DNA of 64,000 nucleotides from Arenibaculum pallidiluteum (GTDB lineage: Bacteria; Pseudomonadota; Alphaproteobacteria; Azospirillales; Azospirillaceae), in the NCBI RefSeq assembly GCF_017355985.1, contig NZ_JAFIQU010000009.1, positions 124,001-188,000 on the forward strand, written 5' to 3'. Under the pieces are notes generated by a model. That model was not told where the DNA came from and made no database searches. It worked only from the letters and a program-made list of their open reading frames with translations. Below, piece by piece: positions 1-8,437 of the stretch. The first letter of the stretch is position 1, and each line of letters starts with the position of its first letter. The position numbers were made by a program, and so were the translations under genes.

Positions 1-1636
1 CGACGGCCACATCGACGACCGGAAAGCCCAGCGGCCCCGAGGCCAGGGCCTCGCGGAGCCCGGCCTCGACGGCCGGGATGAACTGGCGCGGGATCGCGCC
101 ACCCACGATCCGGTCCGAGAAGGCGAAGCCGCCACCGCGCGGCAGCGGCGAGACCTCCACATGGACGTCGGCGAACTGGCCGTGCCCACCGGTCTGCCGC
201 TTGAAGCGCGAATGCTGGGCGCAGCCCTTGCGGATCGTCTCCTTGTACGCGACCTGGGGCGCCCGGGACCGGACCGGAAGGTTGTACTTCCCGCGCAGCC
301 GGTCCAGGGCGAGCTGCAGGTGGATGTCACCCTGTCCCCAGAGCACCAGCTCGCCCAGATCGGCATTCTGCTCGAAACGAAGCCCGGGATCCTCCTCGAG
401 CAGCTTCTGCAGGGCTGCCGAAAGCTTGACCTCGTCGTTCCGGTTCACGGCCTGGAGTGCCAGGCCGTAGACGGGCGCGTCGGGTTCCGGCCATGCCGGG
501 CAGCGCGCGGAAGGGCCCGTATCGGTCAGCAGGTCGCCCGTGCCGACGCCCGCCATCCGTCCGAGCGCCACGACCTCGCCCGGGCCTGCCTGGGCGAGCT
601 TGGCCTGCTCTCCTCCTTGAGGCCGGTACAGGCCGGAGACCCGCTCGCCAGCGAGCGTCATGCCGTCGGCCACCGTGCCGCGGAAGACCCGCGCGAAGCT
701 GAGCTTTCCCGAATGGGGCGCGTGCAGGGTGCGGAAGACCTGGGCCGCGACGCCCGCACCTTCGGCGATGCCGAGGCGTTCCGCTGCCGCCGCCGGCTCC
801 GGAGTCTCGTGGCGCAGCGCCTTCAGCAACCGGCGGATGCCGTTGTCGTTCTCGGCGGAGCCGAAGAAGACCGGCACGATCAGGTCGCGCTGGAGATCCT
901 TGCGGAGCTGGCCATAGACCTCGGCCTTCTCGGGCGGCACCTCGTCGAGCAGCTTGGCGAGGAGCTCGTCGTCGAAATCGGCCAGCGCTTCGAGCATCTC
1001 CTGGCGGGCGCTCGCCTCGCGCTCGCGCACGGTATCCGGCATCGGGACCTGGTCCGAGGCGGCGTGGGGCTTGTATTGGTAGCAGCGCTCGCTGACGAGA
1101 TCGACGTAGCCGGTCACCCCGCCGCCCTCGCGGATCGGGACCTCGCGCAGCACCAGCGGGCGCGCGGACACGGCCTGGAGCGCCTGGACGAGGTCGCGGA
1201 TCCGCAGACCGTCCTGGCCGAGCGTGTCGACCTTGTTCACGAACAGCATGTGGGGAATGCCGGCATCATCCAGCCGCTTGAGCAGCGGGCCCAGCGCCAT
1301 GGCCTTGTCGGCATCGGGCTCGCAGACCACCACGGCGACGTCGGCCACCATCGCGGCCGAGAGAGCCTCGGCGCCGAGCTCCACCGAGCCGGGGCAGTCC
1401 AGGAAGGTCCACCGGTCGCCTAGATACTCGCAGCAGGCCACCGCGATCTCGGTGCTCATCTTCCGCGCCTTGGCCTCCGGCGAGGTGAGGCCGACGGCGC
1501 TTCCGTCCTGGACGCTGCCCTTGCGCGCCACGGCCCCGGCGGCAGAAAGCAGGCTCTCGAGCAGGGTCGTCTTGCCGCTGAGATAAGGTCCGACCAAGGC
1601 GGCGCACCGTGGCGCCGCCGATCTCGTGCTGGACAT
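1..1636 (-). CDS. Elongation factor G-like GTPase, 3' part cut by window edge
   Basis: Translational-GTPase family protein of the EF-G-like (not canonical FusA) group; the exact cellular role of this group is not settled. About 545 residues are visible. The P-loop is GPYLSGKTT near residue 20, switch II has DCPG in place of the canonical DTPGH, and the guanine-specificity motif is NKVD. Just before the window edge the domain IV motif GFPVVDVAV appears, so the end of domain IV and domain V are missing. The ATG at 1636 follows a GGGAGG Shine-Dalgarno. The DCPG switch and the N-terminus MSSTRSAAPRC separate it from housekeeping EF-G. It stands alone, with a leader that contains a long hairpin. 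Family certain; role inferred only. Confidence 0.9.
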   Translation of the reverse strand, partial: MSSTRSAAPRCAALVGPYLSGKTTLLESLLSAAGAVARKGSVQDGSAVGLTSPEAKARKMSTEIAVACCEYLGDRWTFLDCPGSVELGAEALSAAMVADVAVVVCEPDADKAMALGPLLKRLDDAGIPHMLFVNKVDTLGQDGLRIRDLVQALQAVSARPLVLREVPIREGGGVTGYVDLVSERCYQYKPHAASDQVPMPDTVREREASARQEMLEALADFDDELLAKLLDEVPPEKAEVYGQLRKDLQRDLIVPVFFGSAENDNGIRRLLKALRHETPEPAAAAERLGIAEGAGVAAQVFRTLHAPHSGKLSFARVFRGTVADGMTLAGERVSGLYRPQGGEQAKLAQAGPGEVVALGRMAGVGTGDLLTDTGPSARCPAWPEPDAPVYGLALQAVNRNDEVKLSAALQKLLEEDPGLRFEQNADLGELVLWGQGDIHLQLALDRLRGKYNLPVRSRAPQVAYKETIRKGCAQHSRFKRQTGGHGQFADVHVEVSPLPRGGGFAFSDRIVGGAIPRQFIPAVEAGLREALASGPLGFPVVDVAV

Positions 1637-1680
1637 GAGGGCACCTCCCCAACTTGGTGGCGTTTGGGGAACGGGCGCGC

Positions 1681-1731
1681 GGGGGATCGGCCGGAGCACG
1701 GCGCCATAGGTCTCGGCCCGGCCGATCCCCC
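1681..1731. repeat. Long hairpin in the leader of the EF-G-like gene
   Basis: Perfect 14-bp inverted repeat: GGGGGATCGGCCGG at 1681-1694 pairs with 1718-1731 across a 23-base loop. It begins 45 bases upstream of the EF-G-like start and could fold in that mRNA. A second imperfect hairpin (ACCCCGT at about 1740, ACGGGGT at about 1778) lies next to it. No run of T follows, so a simple terminator is unlikely. The rest of 1732-1981 shows no gene. Confidence 0.6.
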
Positions 1732-1981
1732 GAGGCCGAACCCCGTCCCGCCTTCGGATCCGCGGGACTTACGGGGTCATGCTCCACCCGCCTGCGCAAG
1801 GGAGTCCAGGGAAAAGGACCCGCTACCCCCTTGGCGGGGACGTCTTGCCGCAGGACGGCACACCACCATGTCCGCACGGCGACGGGCCTATGCGGAACCG
1901 CAGCAGGCCAATGGCGGAATTGCGTCGTGCCGCGCCGCCGCTCCAGGATGCGGGTCTCGCGCCACCGCGGGGGAATGCCCC

Positions 1982-2761
1982 ATGACCAGGAAGCCGGGGG
2001 ACGGACGCCCCAGACGAGGCCGGCTGCTTGCAGCGCTCGCGGCTGCCTACCTGGTCGGCCTGCACGCCGCGGCCGGGGTGATGCTGGCGAAGTCGAACTT
2101 CCTGCACCTCGCCGGCAAGACGCTCGGCCTCGTGCAGCCGGAGGAGTTCGGGCCAGAGTACTTCGAGAAGGCCGTCGCCTTGGCGCGGCGCGACGCGGCG
2201 GTCCCCGACGGCGCCGTGCTGCTGCTGGGCGACAGCATGGTCGAGCAGCTGCCCGCAGGGATCGTGGACCATCGCGCGGTCGGGCTCGGCGTCGGGGGCG
2301 ATACCGTCCGTGGGCTGATGCACCGGCTTCCGCTGCACCGGTCGGCGGGCCGCGCCGGCGCCCTGGTCCTGGCCATAGGCGTCAACGACCTGAAATACCG
2401 CGACCCCGCGGAGATCGCGGCGGAATACGCGCAGCTCCTGGCGATGGTTCCCTCAGGCCCGGGGATCCATGTCGGCGCGGTGCTGCCGGTGGACGAAGGC
2501 AACCCGATGGTCGCCAGCCGCCCTTGGCTCCGCAACGAGCGGATCCGCGCCCTCAACCGCGGCATCGAGGAGGCATGCCGATCGCATCCCGGCTGCACCT
2601 TCGTGGACACCTGGCAGGGGATGGCCAGGGGATCCCGCGGCCTCGACCCCGCCTATGCGGGGCCGGACGGCTGGCATCTCTCGGCGGAGGGTCAGCGCGT
2701 CTGGGCGAGGCTGCTTGCAGGCTCGCTCGCCACCGGCACGGGCAGGCCGGCCGAGGGCTGA
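1982..2761 (+). CDS. SGNH/GDSL-type hydrolase
   Basis: Predicted esterase/lipase-like SGNH hydrolase of 259 residues. A hydrophobic N-terminal segment (about residues 14-36) after an Arg-rich start suggests a membrane anchor or signal sequence, so the enzyme probably acts in the periplasm. The four family blocks are present: GDSM with nucleophile Ser85, the block II Gly in GLGVGGDT, Asn135 in GVND, and Asp229/His232 in DGWHLS. The ATG at 1982 has a GGGGGAA ribosome site just upstream; the frame is open further upstream but that part has no family match. It converges with the acyltransferase and the last 70 bases overlap. Such hydrolases often deacetylate glycans, and an O-acyltransferase next door fits that, but this is inference. 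Confidence 0.8.
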   Translation: MTRKPGDGRPRRGRLLAALAAAYLVGLHAAAGVMLAKSNFLHLAGKTLGLVQPEEFGPEYFEKAVALARRDAAVPDGAVLLLGDSMVEQLPAGIVDHRAVGLGVGGDTVRGLMHRLPLHRSAGRAGALVLAIGVNDLKYRDPAEIAAEYAQLLAMVPSGPGIHVGAVLPVDEGNPMVASRPWLRNERIRALNRGIEEACRSHPGCTFVDTWQGMARGSRGLDPAYAGPDGWHLSAEGQRVWARLLAGSLATGTGRPAEG

Positions 2762-3840
2762 AGCAGCCCGGCCGATCCCGACGGCGGGATACGCCCCCGC
2801 GCCAGGCGCCGGCACAGCCTGAGCAAGGGCTGCTCGACCACCGCCGAGAACGCGATGCCGCCGAGGATCGCCGCAGCCGAGCCGCCGGCCAGCAGCAGGC
2901 CTGGTGGCGCCGCGGCCAGCAGCCCGGTGCGCTCCGCCGCCTCCAGCACCACGAGCAGCACCGGCACATGCACGAGGTAGATCGAATAGGAGGCGGCGCC
3001 GAGGATGCGCAGCGGCTCCGCCGCGCCCCGCGCCTGAAGGCGGTCCGCCGCTGCGCAGCCGAGGATCAGCAGCGCCGCCGCCGCCCCGTAGGCCAGCCGG
3101 AAGCCCGCGGCCCGAGGATCGGCGAGGCCCCACCATTCCGCCAGGTACGCAGCGGCGAAGCCCGCGGCCCCCAGCGCCCGCAGCGCCCCGGCACCGCTGC
3201 GCGGCAGGCCTTTCAGAACCAGCAGCGCCGTGGCCATGCCGAGGAAGAACTGGATCTGGTAGGGATCGGACAGAGCCTCCAGCCCGGGCAGGCCCGCTCC
3301 TTTCGCGAGCCCGGCGAGAATGGCGCAGAGCCATGCGCCCAGCACCACGGCCCCGATCCACCGGCCGAGCAGGAGAAAGGCGAAGAGACCGTAGAACGTG
3401 ACCTCGTGCACCAGGGTCCAGGCGACGTCCAGCACCAGGCCGCCCGGCACGGGATAGAGCAGCAGCGAGCCGAGCACGACCAGGGGCTGGGTCTCCCGCC
3501 CGCTGGCCGAAGGGCTTGCCACGAACAGCGCCAGCATCACCGCCATTGCCGCCCAGTAGGGCGGATAGATCCGGGACAGCCGGCGCCATGCGTAGCGCCC
3601 GAGCGCATAAGGCCGCCCGCGGTCCTGCCAGTGCGCGTAGACGATCACGAAACCGCTGAGCACGAAGAAGAGGTCGACGCCGGAATGGCCGGGCTCGAAC
3701 ACGCCGCCGAGCGGCACCGCGCCCCCCTGCCCCGCCATCATGCGGCCGGCGTGATAGACCACGACCAGCGCCGCGGCGAGCCCGCGCAGCACCTCGAGGC
3801 TGGGAAGATGCCCCCGTTCCGATTGCCCGACGCCCGCCAT
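2692..3840 (-). CDS. Acyltransferase 3 family membrane protein
   Basis: Integral membrane O-acyltransferase of the OafA/YrhL (acyltransferase 3) family, 382 residues, which transfers acyl groups, usually acetyl, to surface polysaccharides. The N-terminal block SLEVLRGLAAALVVVYH holds the conserved RG and His30; it is followed by GVDLFFVLSGFVI and RRLSRIYPPYW, all hallmarks of the family. About ten hydrophobic segments follow. The start at 3840 has a GGGAGGGAG ribosome site. Its 3' end overlaps the SGNH hydrolase gene by 70 bases on the opposite strand. The acceptor cannot be read from sequence. Confidence 0.9.
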   Translation of the reverse strand: MAGVGQSERGHLPSLEVLRGLAAALVVVYHAGRMMAGQGGAVPLGGVFEPGHSGVDLFFVLSGFVIVYAHWQDRGRPYALGRYAWRRLSRIYPPYWAAMAVMLALFVASPSASGRETQPLVVLGSLLLYPVPGGLVLDVAWTLVHEVTFYGLFAFLLLGRWIGAVVLGAWLCAILAGLAKGAGLPGLEALSDPYQIQFFLGMATALLVLKGLPRSGAGALRALGAAGFAAAYLAEWWGLADPRAAGFRLAYGAAAALLILGCAAADRLQARGAAEPLRILGAASYSIYLVHVPVLLVVLEAAERTGLLAAAPPGLLLAGGSAAAILGGIAFSAVVEQPLLRLCRRLARGRIPPSGSAGLLQPSAGLPVPVASEPASSLAQTR

Positions 3841-4007
3841 GCGGCTCCCTCCCGGTCCCCGGCACCTGCGCAAGACTGGAACGGCGCCGGCGGGCGCGCA
3901 CGACAGCAGCGGTGCTAAGCCCCGGCACATGCGGGGCCGCGCGGCCGGAACGCACCGCGCGGCGGCGTTAGTCCTGCGGGAGGATGGCCAGGAAAGGACC
4001 GGCGGCG

Positions 4008-4334
4008 TCAGAACACGCCGGCGACCACCGCGACCACCAGCACGAGCACGACTGCCAGCGCCACACCGACCAACATGGCGCCCATGCTGGTCGCGGTGTC
4101 CGGCACCGGACCCGCGCGGAAGCCCGCGCGCCAGCGCGACGACTCCGGCCCGGGATCCTTGAGCCCGGCCCTGCTGGCCGCCACCTGGGGACGGACGCCG
4201 GAACTCTCGGCATCGGTGCCCAGGGGAGCGGTCGCGGGATCCTCGACGGGGATCTTGTCGCGCAAGGCGCCGCGGTCCGTCGCAGCGCGGACCTGCTCGG
4301 ATTCAAGTCGGGATCCTCGGGTCTCGTCCGCCAT
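4008..4334 (-). CDS. Small tail-anchored hypothetical protein
   Basis: Unrecognised protein of 108 residues. The first 80 residues are hydrophilic with many Arg, Asp, Pro and Ser and look disordered; the last about 23 residues (GAMLVGVALAVVLVLVVAVV and following) form one transmembrane helix, so it is probably C-terminally anchored in the inner membrane. The ATG at 4334 is preceded by GGGAGGCGGCG. It lies 37 bases downstream of the DUF2231 gene on the same strand and probably shares its stress-type promoter. Confidence 0.65.
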   Translation of the reverse strand: MADETRGSRLESEQVRAATDRGALRDKIPVEDPATAPLGTDAESSGVRPQVAASRAGLKDPGPESSRWRAGFRAGPVPDTATSMGAMLVGVALAVVLVLVVAVVAGVF

Positions 4335-4371
4335 CGCCGCCTCCCTCACCAGCCCGTCATCACTACCCGCA

Positions 4372-4968
4372 TTACCAACCCGCCACGGCGCGCGGTCGCT
4401 CGCCATGGGTCCGCGGCCGCGGCCGCGGCCGGCCCTCGGGCGCGCCCACCAGGGGAGGCTGCTCGTGGCTGCTGCTCACGCCGACGCCGTGCCGGTAGGA
4501 CAGCTCGCCCCCGGCCCAGCCGGTGAGACCCAGCAGGGCGGCGACCGCACCCGACAGGGCGACGCCGCGGCCCTCCACCGCGCCCTCGGGATCGTCGTGG
4601 CGCGCCGCGAGGTTCGCTGCCGCCAGCGCCATGGCCGCCATGTTCCCCAGGGCATGGACCTTGCCGACGCCGGAGCGGTGCGCCCGGTGGATCGTGACGT
4701 AGTCGACGGCGCCGAAGACGCCCGCGGCCGCGCCCGAGGCGAGGCCGGCGCGCAGCATCCAGCGCGACGCCTCGGCCCAGAAGGGATTTCGCGTCCGCAG
4801 ATAGGCGAGGTCCGTCGCCAGCGTGGCCGAGAGGAAGGCCAGCGGGAAGGGGATCAGCATGGGATGGATCGGGTGGCCGCCGATCGCAGCCGTGCTGGGC
4901 ACGCCGGAAGCCTGGTCGCCGTGCCGGTCATAGCCCGCACGGCGGGCAAGTTCGTGGGCAATGCTCAT
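4372..4968 (-). CDS. DUF2231 domain membrane protein
   Basis: Membrane protein of 198 residues with the DUF2231 signature GGHPIHPMLIPFPLAFL at about residues 29-46, followed by three more hydrophobic segments and an Arg/Pro-rich C-terminal tail. Biochemical function is unknown; some relatives sit next to cytochromes or oxidases. ATG at 4968 with a GGAGAACGAC ribosome site. First gene of a two-gene unit with the small tail-anchored protein downstream. A good EcfG-type promoter lies about 28 bases upstream, so it is probably induced by general stress. Confidence 0.85.
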   Translation of the reverse strand: MSIAHELARRAGYDRHGDQASGVPSTAAIGGHPIHPMLIPFPLAFLSATLATDLAYLRTRNPFWAEASRWMLRAGLASGAAAGVFGAVDYVTIHRAHRSGVGKVHALGNMAAMALAAANLAARHDDPEGAVEGRGVALSGAVAALLGLTGWAGGELSYRHGVGVSSSHEQPPLVGAPEGRPRPRPRTHGERPRAVAGW

Positions 4969-4995
4969 GTCGTTCTCCGCAATCCTGCGGATCTC

Positions 4996-5021
4996 AACGG
5001 GTCCGGAACGTTTTCGGTTCC
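4996..5021 (-). promoter_or_regulatory. EcfG-type general-stress promoter for the DUF2231 operon
   Basis: On the minus strand GGAAC (5021-5017) is followed by exactly 17 bases and then CGTT (4999-4996), which matches the alphaproteobacterial EcfG consensus GGAAC-N16/17-CGTT. The -10 end lies 27 bases before the ATG at 4968, a sensible short leader. The match is read directly; use by EcfG is inferred. Confidence 0.65.
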
Positions 5022-5231
5022 GGCCCCGGAACGACTTGGCCGCCGGCCCGGACGTCGGGCCGGATGGAAAGCCTGCAGGAGGCGGCTGGGCCGCCCGCCG
5101 GCGTGCCGCGATACCCGAGCCGGAAGTCGATCGGATCATCTATGATGTCCGTCGAACGGCCGCGCCGACGGCCGCCCCCATGCGGGAAAGGCCGCAATCC
5201 GCGCAGCCGGCAGGACACGAGGGAATTCGAT

Positions 5232-5453
5232 ATGCAGAATGGCGGAGCCTCGCCGCGGAGGCCGCTCAACGCGCGGGAGAAGAAGTTCCTGCGCGACCTC
5301 TACGACCAGGCGCGCGAGGCGGCGTTGGCAAAGGGGATCGATGCCGCGGGCGCGCGGCGCCTGGCCCTGAGCACGGCCGCACTGCTGGGAACGCGCGGCC
5401 TTGACCGGCAGCTTTCCGCCGAGGAGGTGGCGCGGGCCGTCGGGCCCGGCTAA
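5232..5453 (+). CDS. Small conserved-looking hypothetical protein
   Basis: 73-residue soluble protein with mixed helices (LNAREKKFLRDLYDQAREAALAKG and following; AEEVARAV near the end). Not recognised. The start at 5232 is preceded by GAGGGAATTCGAT. It is transcribed away from the DUF2231 operon and ends ten bases before the stop of the convergent gamma-glutamyltransferase gene. Length and helical content would fit a small regulatory or adaptor protein, but nothing proves it. Confidence 0.55.
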   Translation: MQNGGASPRRPLNAREKKFLRDLYDQAREAALAKGIDAAGARRLALSTAALLGTRGLDRQLSAEEVARAVGPG

Positions 5454-5462
5454 GGAGCCCCC

Positions 5463-7058
5463 TCAGCGTCCGAGGGCGCAGCCGTCCTTGCGCGGGTCCG
5501 ACGCCGCCGTCAGAAGGCCGGCATCGCGGTCGATCCAGATCGCCTGCGCGCCGCCGGTCGGCCCGTCGAGACGGTGGATGCGGTGTCCGCGCCGCTCCAT
5601 CTCGGCCGCGATGGCCGCGTCGATGCCGGCCTCGAGTTGCAGCTCCCCGCCAAAGGCGAAGCTGCGCGGCGCGTCGACGGCCTCCTGGAGGTCCAGTCCG
5701 CGATCGAGCAGCGCCGAGACCAGGGCCGCATGTCCCGCCGCCTGATAGTGCCCGCCCATGACCCCGAAGGGCATCACCGCCCGTCCGCCCCGCGTCAGCA
5801 TGCCGGGAATGATGGTGTGCATAGGCCGCTTGCGCGGGCCGATCAGGTTCGGATGGTCGTCAAGCAGGCGGAACGAGGTGCCGCGGCTCTGCAGCATGAC
5901 GCCGCTGCGCGGCCCGGCGATCCCGCTGCCGAAGGCGTGGAAGAGGGACTGGATCCACGAGATCGCGTTGCCGTCCCGATCGACCACGCTGAGGCAGATC
6001 GTGTCGCGGTGCTCCGTGGCGTCCCAGGGGGCCGGCACGCCGGCGCGATCCATGCTGATACGGCGGCGGAGGCCATCCGCGAAGCGATCCGACAGGATCG
6101 TCTCGACCGGCAGCGGCAGGCATTCGGGGTCGCAGACCAGCAGGTCCCGGTTGTGATAGGCCTGCTTGGTGGCCTCCGCATGCAGGTGCACCCGGTCGGC
6201 CTCGTCCAGCGTGCCGGGATCGAAGCCGGACAGCAGGTTCAGGATCAGCAGCGCCGCCACGCCCTGGCCATTGGGCGGGCATTCCCAGACGTCGAAGCCG
6301 CGATAGCCCGTCCGGATGGGCGTGACGTAGTCCGGGGCCTCCCTCGCGAAATCCTCCTCCGTGTGCAGCCCGCCGAGCTCGCGCAGCCGTGCGACGAGGT
6401 CCGCCGCCACCTCGCCCTCGTAGAAACCTGCCCTACCCTGCGCGGCAATCCGCCGCAGCGTGGCGCCGAGGGCCGGCTGGCTGTGCCGGGTTCCGACCCG
6501 CGGCGCGGCGCCGTCCACCAGCAGATGGCGGCTGGCCCAGGGATCGCCGGCCAGGCGCGGCGCCTCGCGCCCCCAGTCCCAGGCGACGCGCGGCGCCACC
6601 GGATAGCCCTCCTCGGCATAGCGGATCGCGGGCGCCAGCAGCTCCGCCAGCGACCGGGTGCCGTGGTCCTCTACCAGCCGGCACCACGCGGCGACCGCGC
6701 CCGGCACCGTCACGGCATGGGCGCTGCCCTGCGCGATCGCATCCAGGCCGCGCTCGCGGTACCAGGCGGGATCGGCGGCCGCCGGCGCGCGGCCGGACCC
6801 GTTGATCGCCAGGGGCTCGGCGGCACCGGCCGGCATGTAGAGCGCGAAGGCGTCGCCGCCGATGCCGGTCATCGCCGGCTCGACCACGCAGAGCACGGCC
6901 GCGGCCGCGATGGCGGCGTCCACCGCGTTGCCGCCCGCCCCGAGGACGTCCATGGCGGCGACGGAAGCCAGGGGGTGCGAGGTCGCGACGGCGCAGTCGA
7001 CGGCATGGACGGCCGAGCGGCCCGGTTTCGTGAAGTCGCGCAAGATCCCTCCGGCCAC
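5463..7058 (-). CDS. Gamma-glutamyltransferase family protein (no signal peptide)
   Basis: Ntn-hydrolase of the gamma-glutamyltranspeptidase family, 531 residues, expected to cleave itself at Thr353 (motif RDTICLSVVD; the Thr aligns with the N-terminal Thr of the mature small subunit of E. coli Ggt). Other family marks are ATSHPLAS near the start, GGNAVDAAIA at 42-51, GIGGD at 65-69 and PPNGQG at 261-266. The usual secretion signal is absent, so the enzyme appears cytosolic; it may be an amidohydrolase (oxamate or glutaryl/cephalosporin type) rather than a glutathione enzyme. The start is a GTG with no clear ribosome site; a TTG twelve bases on follows GGAGG. Single gene. Confidence 0.85.
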   Translation of the reverse strand: MAGGILRDFTKPGRSAVHAVDCAVATSHPLASVAAMDVLGAGGNAVDAAIAAAAVLCVVEPAMTGIGGDAFALYMPAGAAEPLAINGSGRAPAAADPAWYRERGLDAIAQGSAHAVTVPGAVAAWCRLVEDHGTRSLAELLAPAIRYAEEGYPVAPRVAWDWGREAPRLAGDPWASRHLLVDGAAPRVGTRHSQPALGATLRRIAAQGRAGFYEGEVAADLVARLRELGGLHTEEDFAREAPDYVTPIRTGYRGFDVWECPPNGQGVAALLILNLLSGFDPGTLDEADRVHLHAEATKQAYHNRDLLVCDPECLPLPVETILSDRFADGLRRRISMDRAGVPAPWDATEHRDTICLSVVDRDGNAISWIQSLFHAFGSGIAGPRSGVMLQSRGTSFRLLDDHPNLIGPRKRPMHTIIPGMLTRGGRAVMPFGVMGGHYQAAGHAALVSALLDRGLDLQEAVDAPRSFAFGGELQLEAGIDAAIAAEMERRGHRIHRLDGPTGGAQAIWIDRDAGLLTAASDPRKDGCALGR

Positions 7059-7073
7059 AATCCGGCTCGGAGC

Positions 7074-7180
7074 CTAGAGCGGTTTGAGCATCGCTTTGAA
7101 GCTCAAACCGCTCTCGCCCCGTCGTGGTCGGCGCAGATCCTGGCGATCACGTGTCCATGCCAGATCGCGATCCGCTCTAG
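7074..7180. repeat. Palindromic intergenic repeat element
   Basis: The outer ends are inverted copies of CTAGAGCGG (7074-7082 and 7172-7180). Inside the left end is a perfect 14-bp hairpin, AGAGCGGTTTGAGC (7076-7089) against 7101-7114, with an 11-base loop. There is no coding frame. The structure resembles short palindromic elements dispersed between genes in many alphaproteobacteria. 7181-7407 holds only the leader of the next gene. Confidence 0.6.
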
Positions 7181-7407
7181 ACCGGCTTTGCGCCGGGTCA
7201 CCGCCGCGGGAGACCGGGATGGTCGGAGAGCGCCCGGTCGGCGCCCCTGCCGGGAAAATGCATCATTCTCTATGATTGCCGCGCGAATCGACGGAATGGT
7301 AACAGATTTCGCGGTATAAGTGCCGGGCCGGGACCGCCCCGCCGAGCGGCCGCCCCCGGGTCTGCATGGCGGGGCTTGCATGGCGGGATCTGTATGTCGG
7401 GATCTGC

Positions 7408-8430
7408 ATGGAACTGAGGCCCCCCTACCTGCTGCTCGCGGGCGTCGGCCCCGACCCCGCCACGGGAACGGCCCGGGCCATAAGGGACGGCCGGCCGGAG
7501 TGGTGCATCGGCCAGATGCGTCTGCCGGACAGCGCCGATCTCGGGCTTCCCGACCTCGACCCTGCGGCCGCCGCGGCGCTCGGCGCCCGCTGTCTCGTGC
7601 TTGCGGACGCCCCGGAGGGCACGCTGCCGCCGCACTGGCAGACGGCGCTTCTGGAAGTGCTGGAGGCCGGGCTCGACATCGCGGGCGCGCTGGATGTCCC
7701 GCTGGGCTCCGTGCCGGGGCTGGAGGCCGCCGCGCGGCGCCGTGACGCGCGCCTGCTGGACATCTGCCGCCCCGACCGGCGCTTCGCAGCCGCATCGGCC
7801 CGCCCGCGCGGGGGGCGCAGGCTGCTCACCCTCGGCACGGGTGGTCCCGAGGCGGGCGAGCTTCCGATGGCCCTTGCGCTCGCGCGGGAGCTGCGCCGGC
7901 GCGGGTTCGATGCGGATTTCCGCGGCACCAGTCCGGCCGGCATCGTGATCGCCGGGGCCGGCGTGCCGCTCGACGCCATCGCCACCGACTTCATCGCCGG
8001 CGCGGCTGAATGGCTCAGCCCCGCGGCCGCGCCGGACCACTGGGACGTCGTCGAGGGGCGCGGCCCGGCCCTGTCTCCGCGGACAGCGACGCCGTTCGGA
8101 CTGCTGAACGGCGTCGCGGCTCATGCGCTGGTGCTGTGCCACCGTCCCACGACGACCGGCGGCGGCGTCACGGATATCGAAGTCGCGTCCCTGCGCGCGC
8201 ACATGGAGGCGGCCCTGTCCTTCGCCCGGCGCCGAGAGGCGTCCGCGTGCTTCGTGGGCATCGGTCTCGACACCGTGGGGCTGGACGAGGCGCAGGCACG
8301 CGCCTGCCTTGCCGCGACTGCCGGGGCGCTGGCGCTGCCGGCCACCGATCCTGTGCGCTTCGGTGCAGCGGCCATTGCCGACAGGTTGCTCTCTGAGTTT
8401 CCCGCGGCCGCCCGGCCGGGCGCGGAGTGA
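7408..8430 (+). CDS. DUF1611 (DgcN-like) protein with degraded P-loop
   Basis: 340-residue member of DUF1611, the family of DgcN, which acts with the epimerase DgcA in D-glutamate catabolism. Family marks are PYLLLAGVG at the start, AGIVIAGAGVPLDAIATDFIAGAAEWLSP in the middle, DHWDVVEGRG, and LVLCHRPT. The P-loop-like motif, usually GT-x-C-x-x-GKM, reads GTGGPEAGELP here (7834-7866), with both Cys and Lys lost, so the usual nucleotide or acyl-CoA chemistry may be changed. No DgcA-type epimerase is next to it. The ATG at 7408 fits the family; one at 7366 is also in frame, and the bases around both starts are imperfect repeats of GCATGGCGGGATCT. The next gene starts 7 bases after its stop. Confidence 0.75.
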   Translation: MELRPPYLLLAGVGPDPATGTARAIRDGRPEWCIGQMRLPDSADLGLPDLDPAAAAALGARCLVLADAPEGTLPPHWQTALLEVLEAGLDIAGALDVPLGSVPGLEAAARRRDARLLDICRPDRRFAAASARPRGGRRLLTLGTGGPEAGELPMALALARELRRRGFDADFRGTSPAGIVIAGAGVPLDAIATDFIAGAAEWLSPAAAPDHWDVVEGRGPALSPRTATPFGLLNGVAAHALVLCHRPTTTGGGVTDIEVASLRAHMEAALSFARRREASACFVGIGLDTVGLDEAQARACLAATAGALALPATDPVRFGAAAIADRLLSEFPAAARPGAE

Positions 8431-8437
8431 CGCGCCG

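Noticed and set aside
161..1423. 420-codon plus-strand frame at the window start
   Set aside because: Antisense to the EF-G-like gene, whose GTPase motifs are unambiguous.
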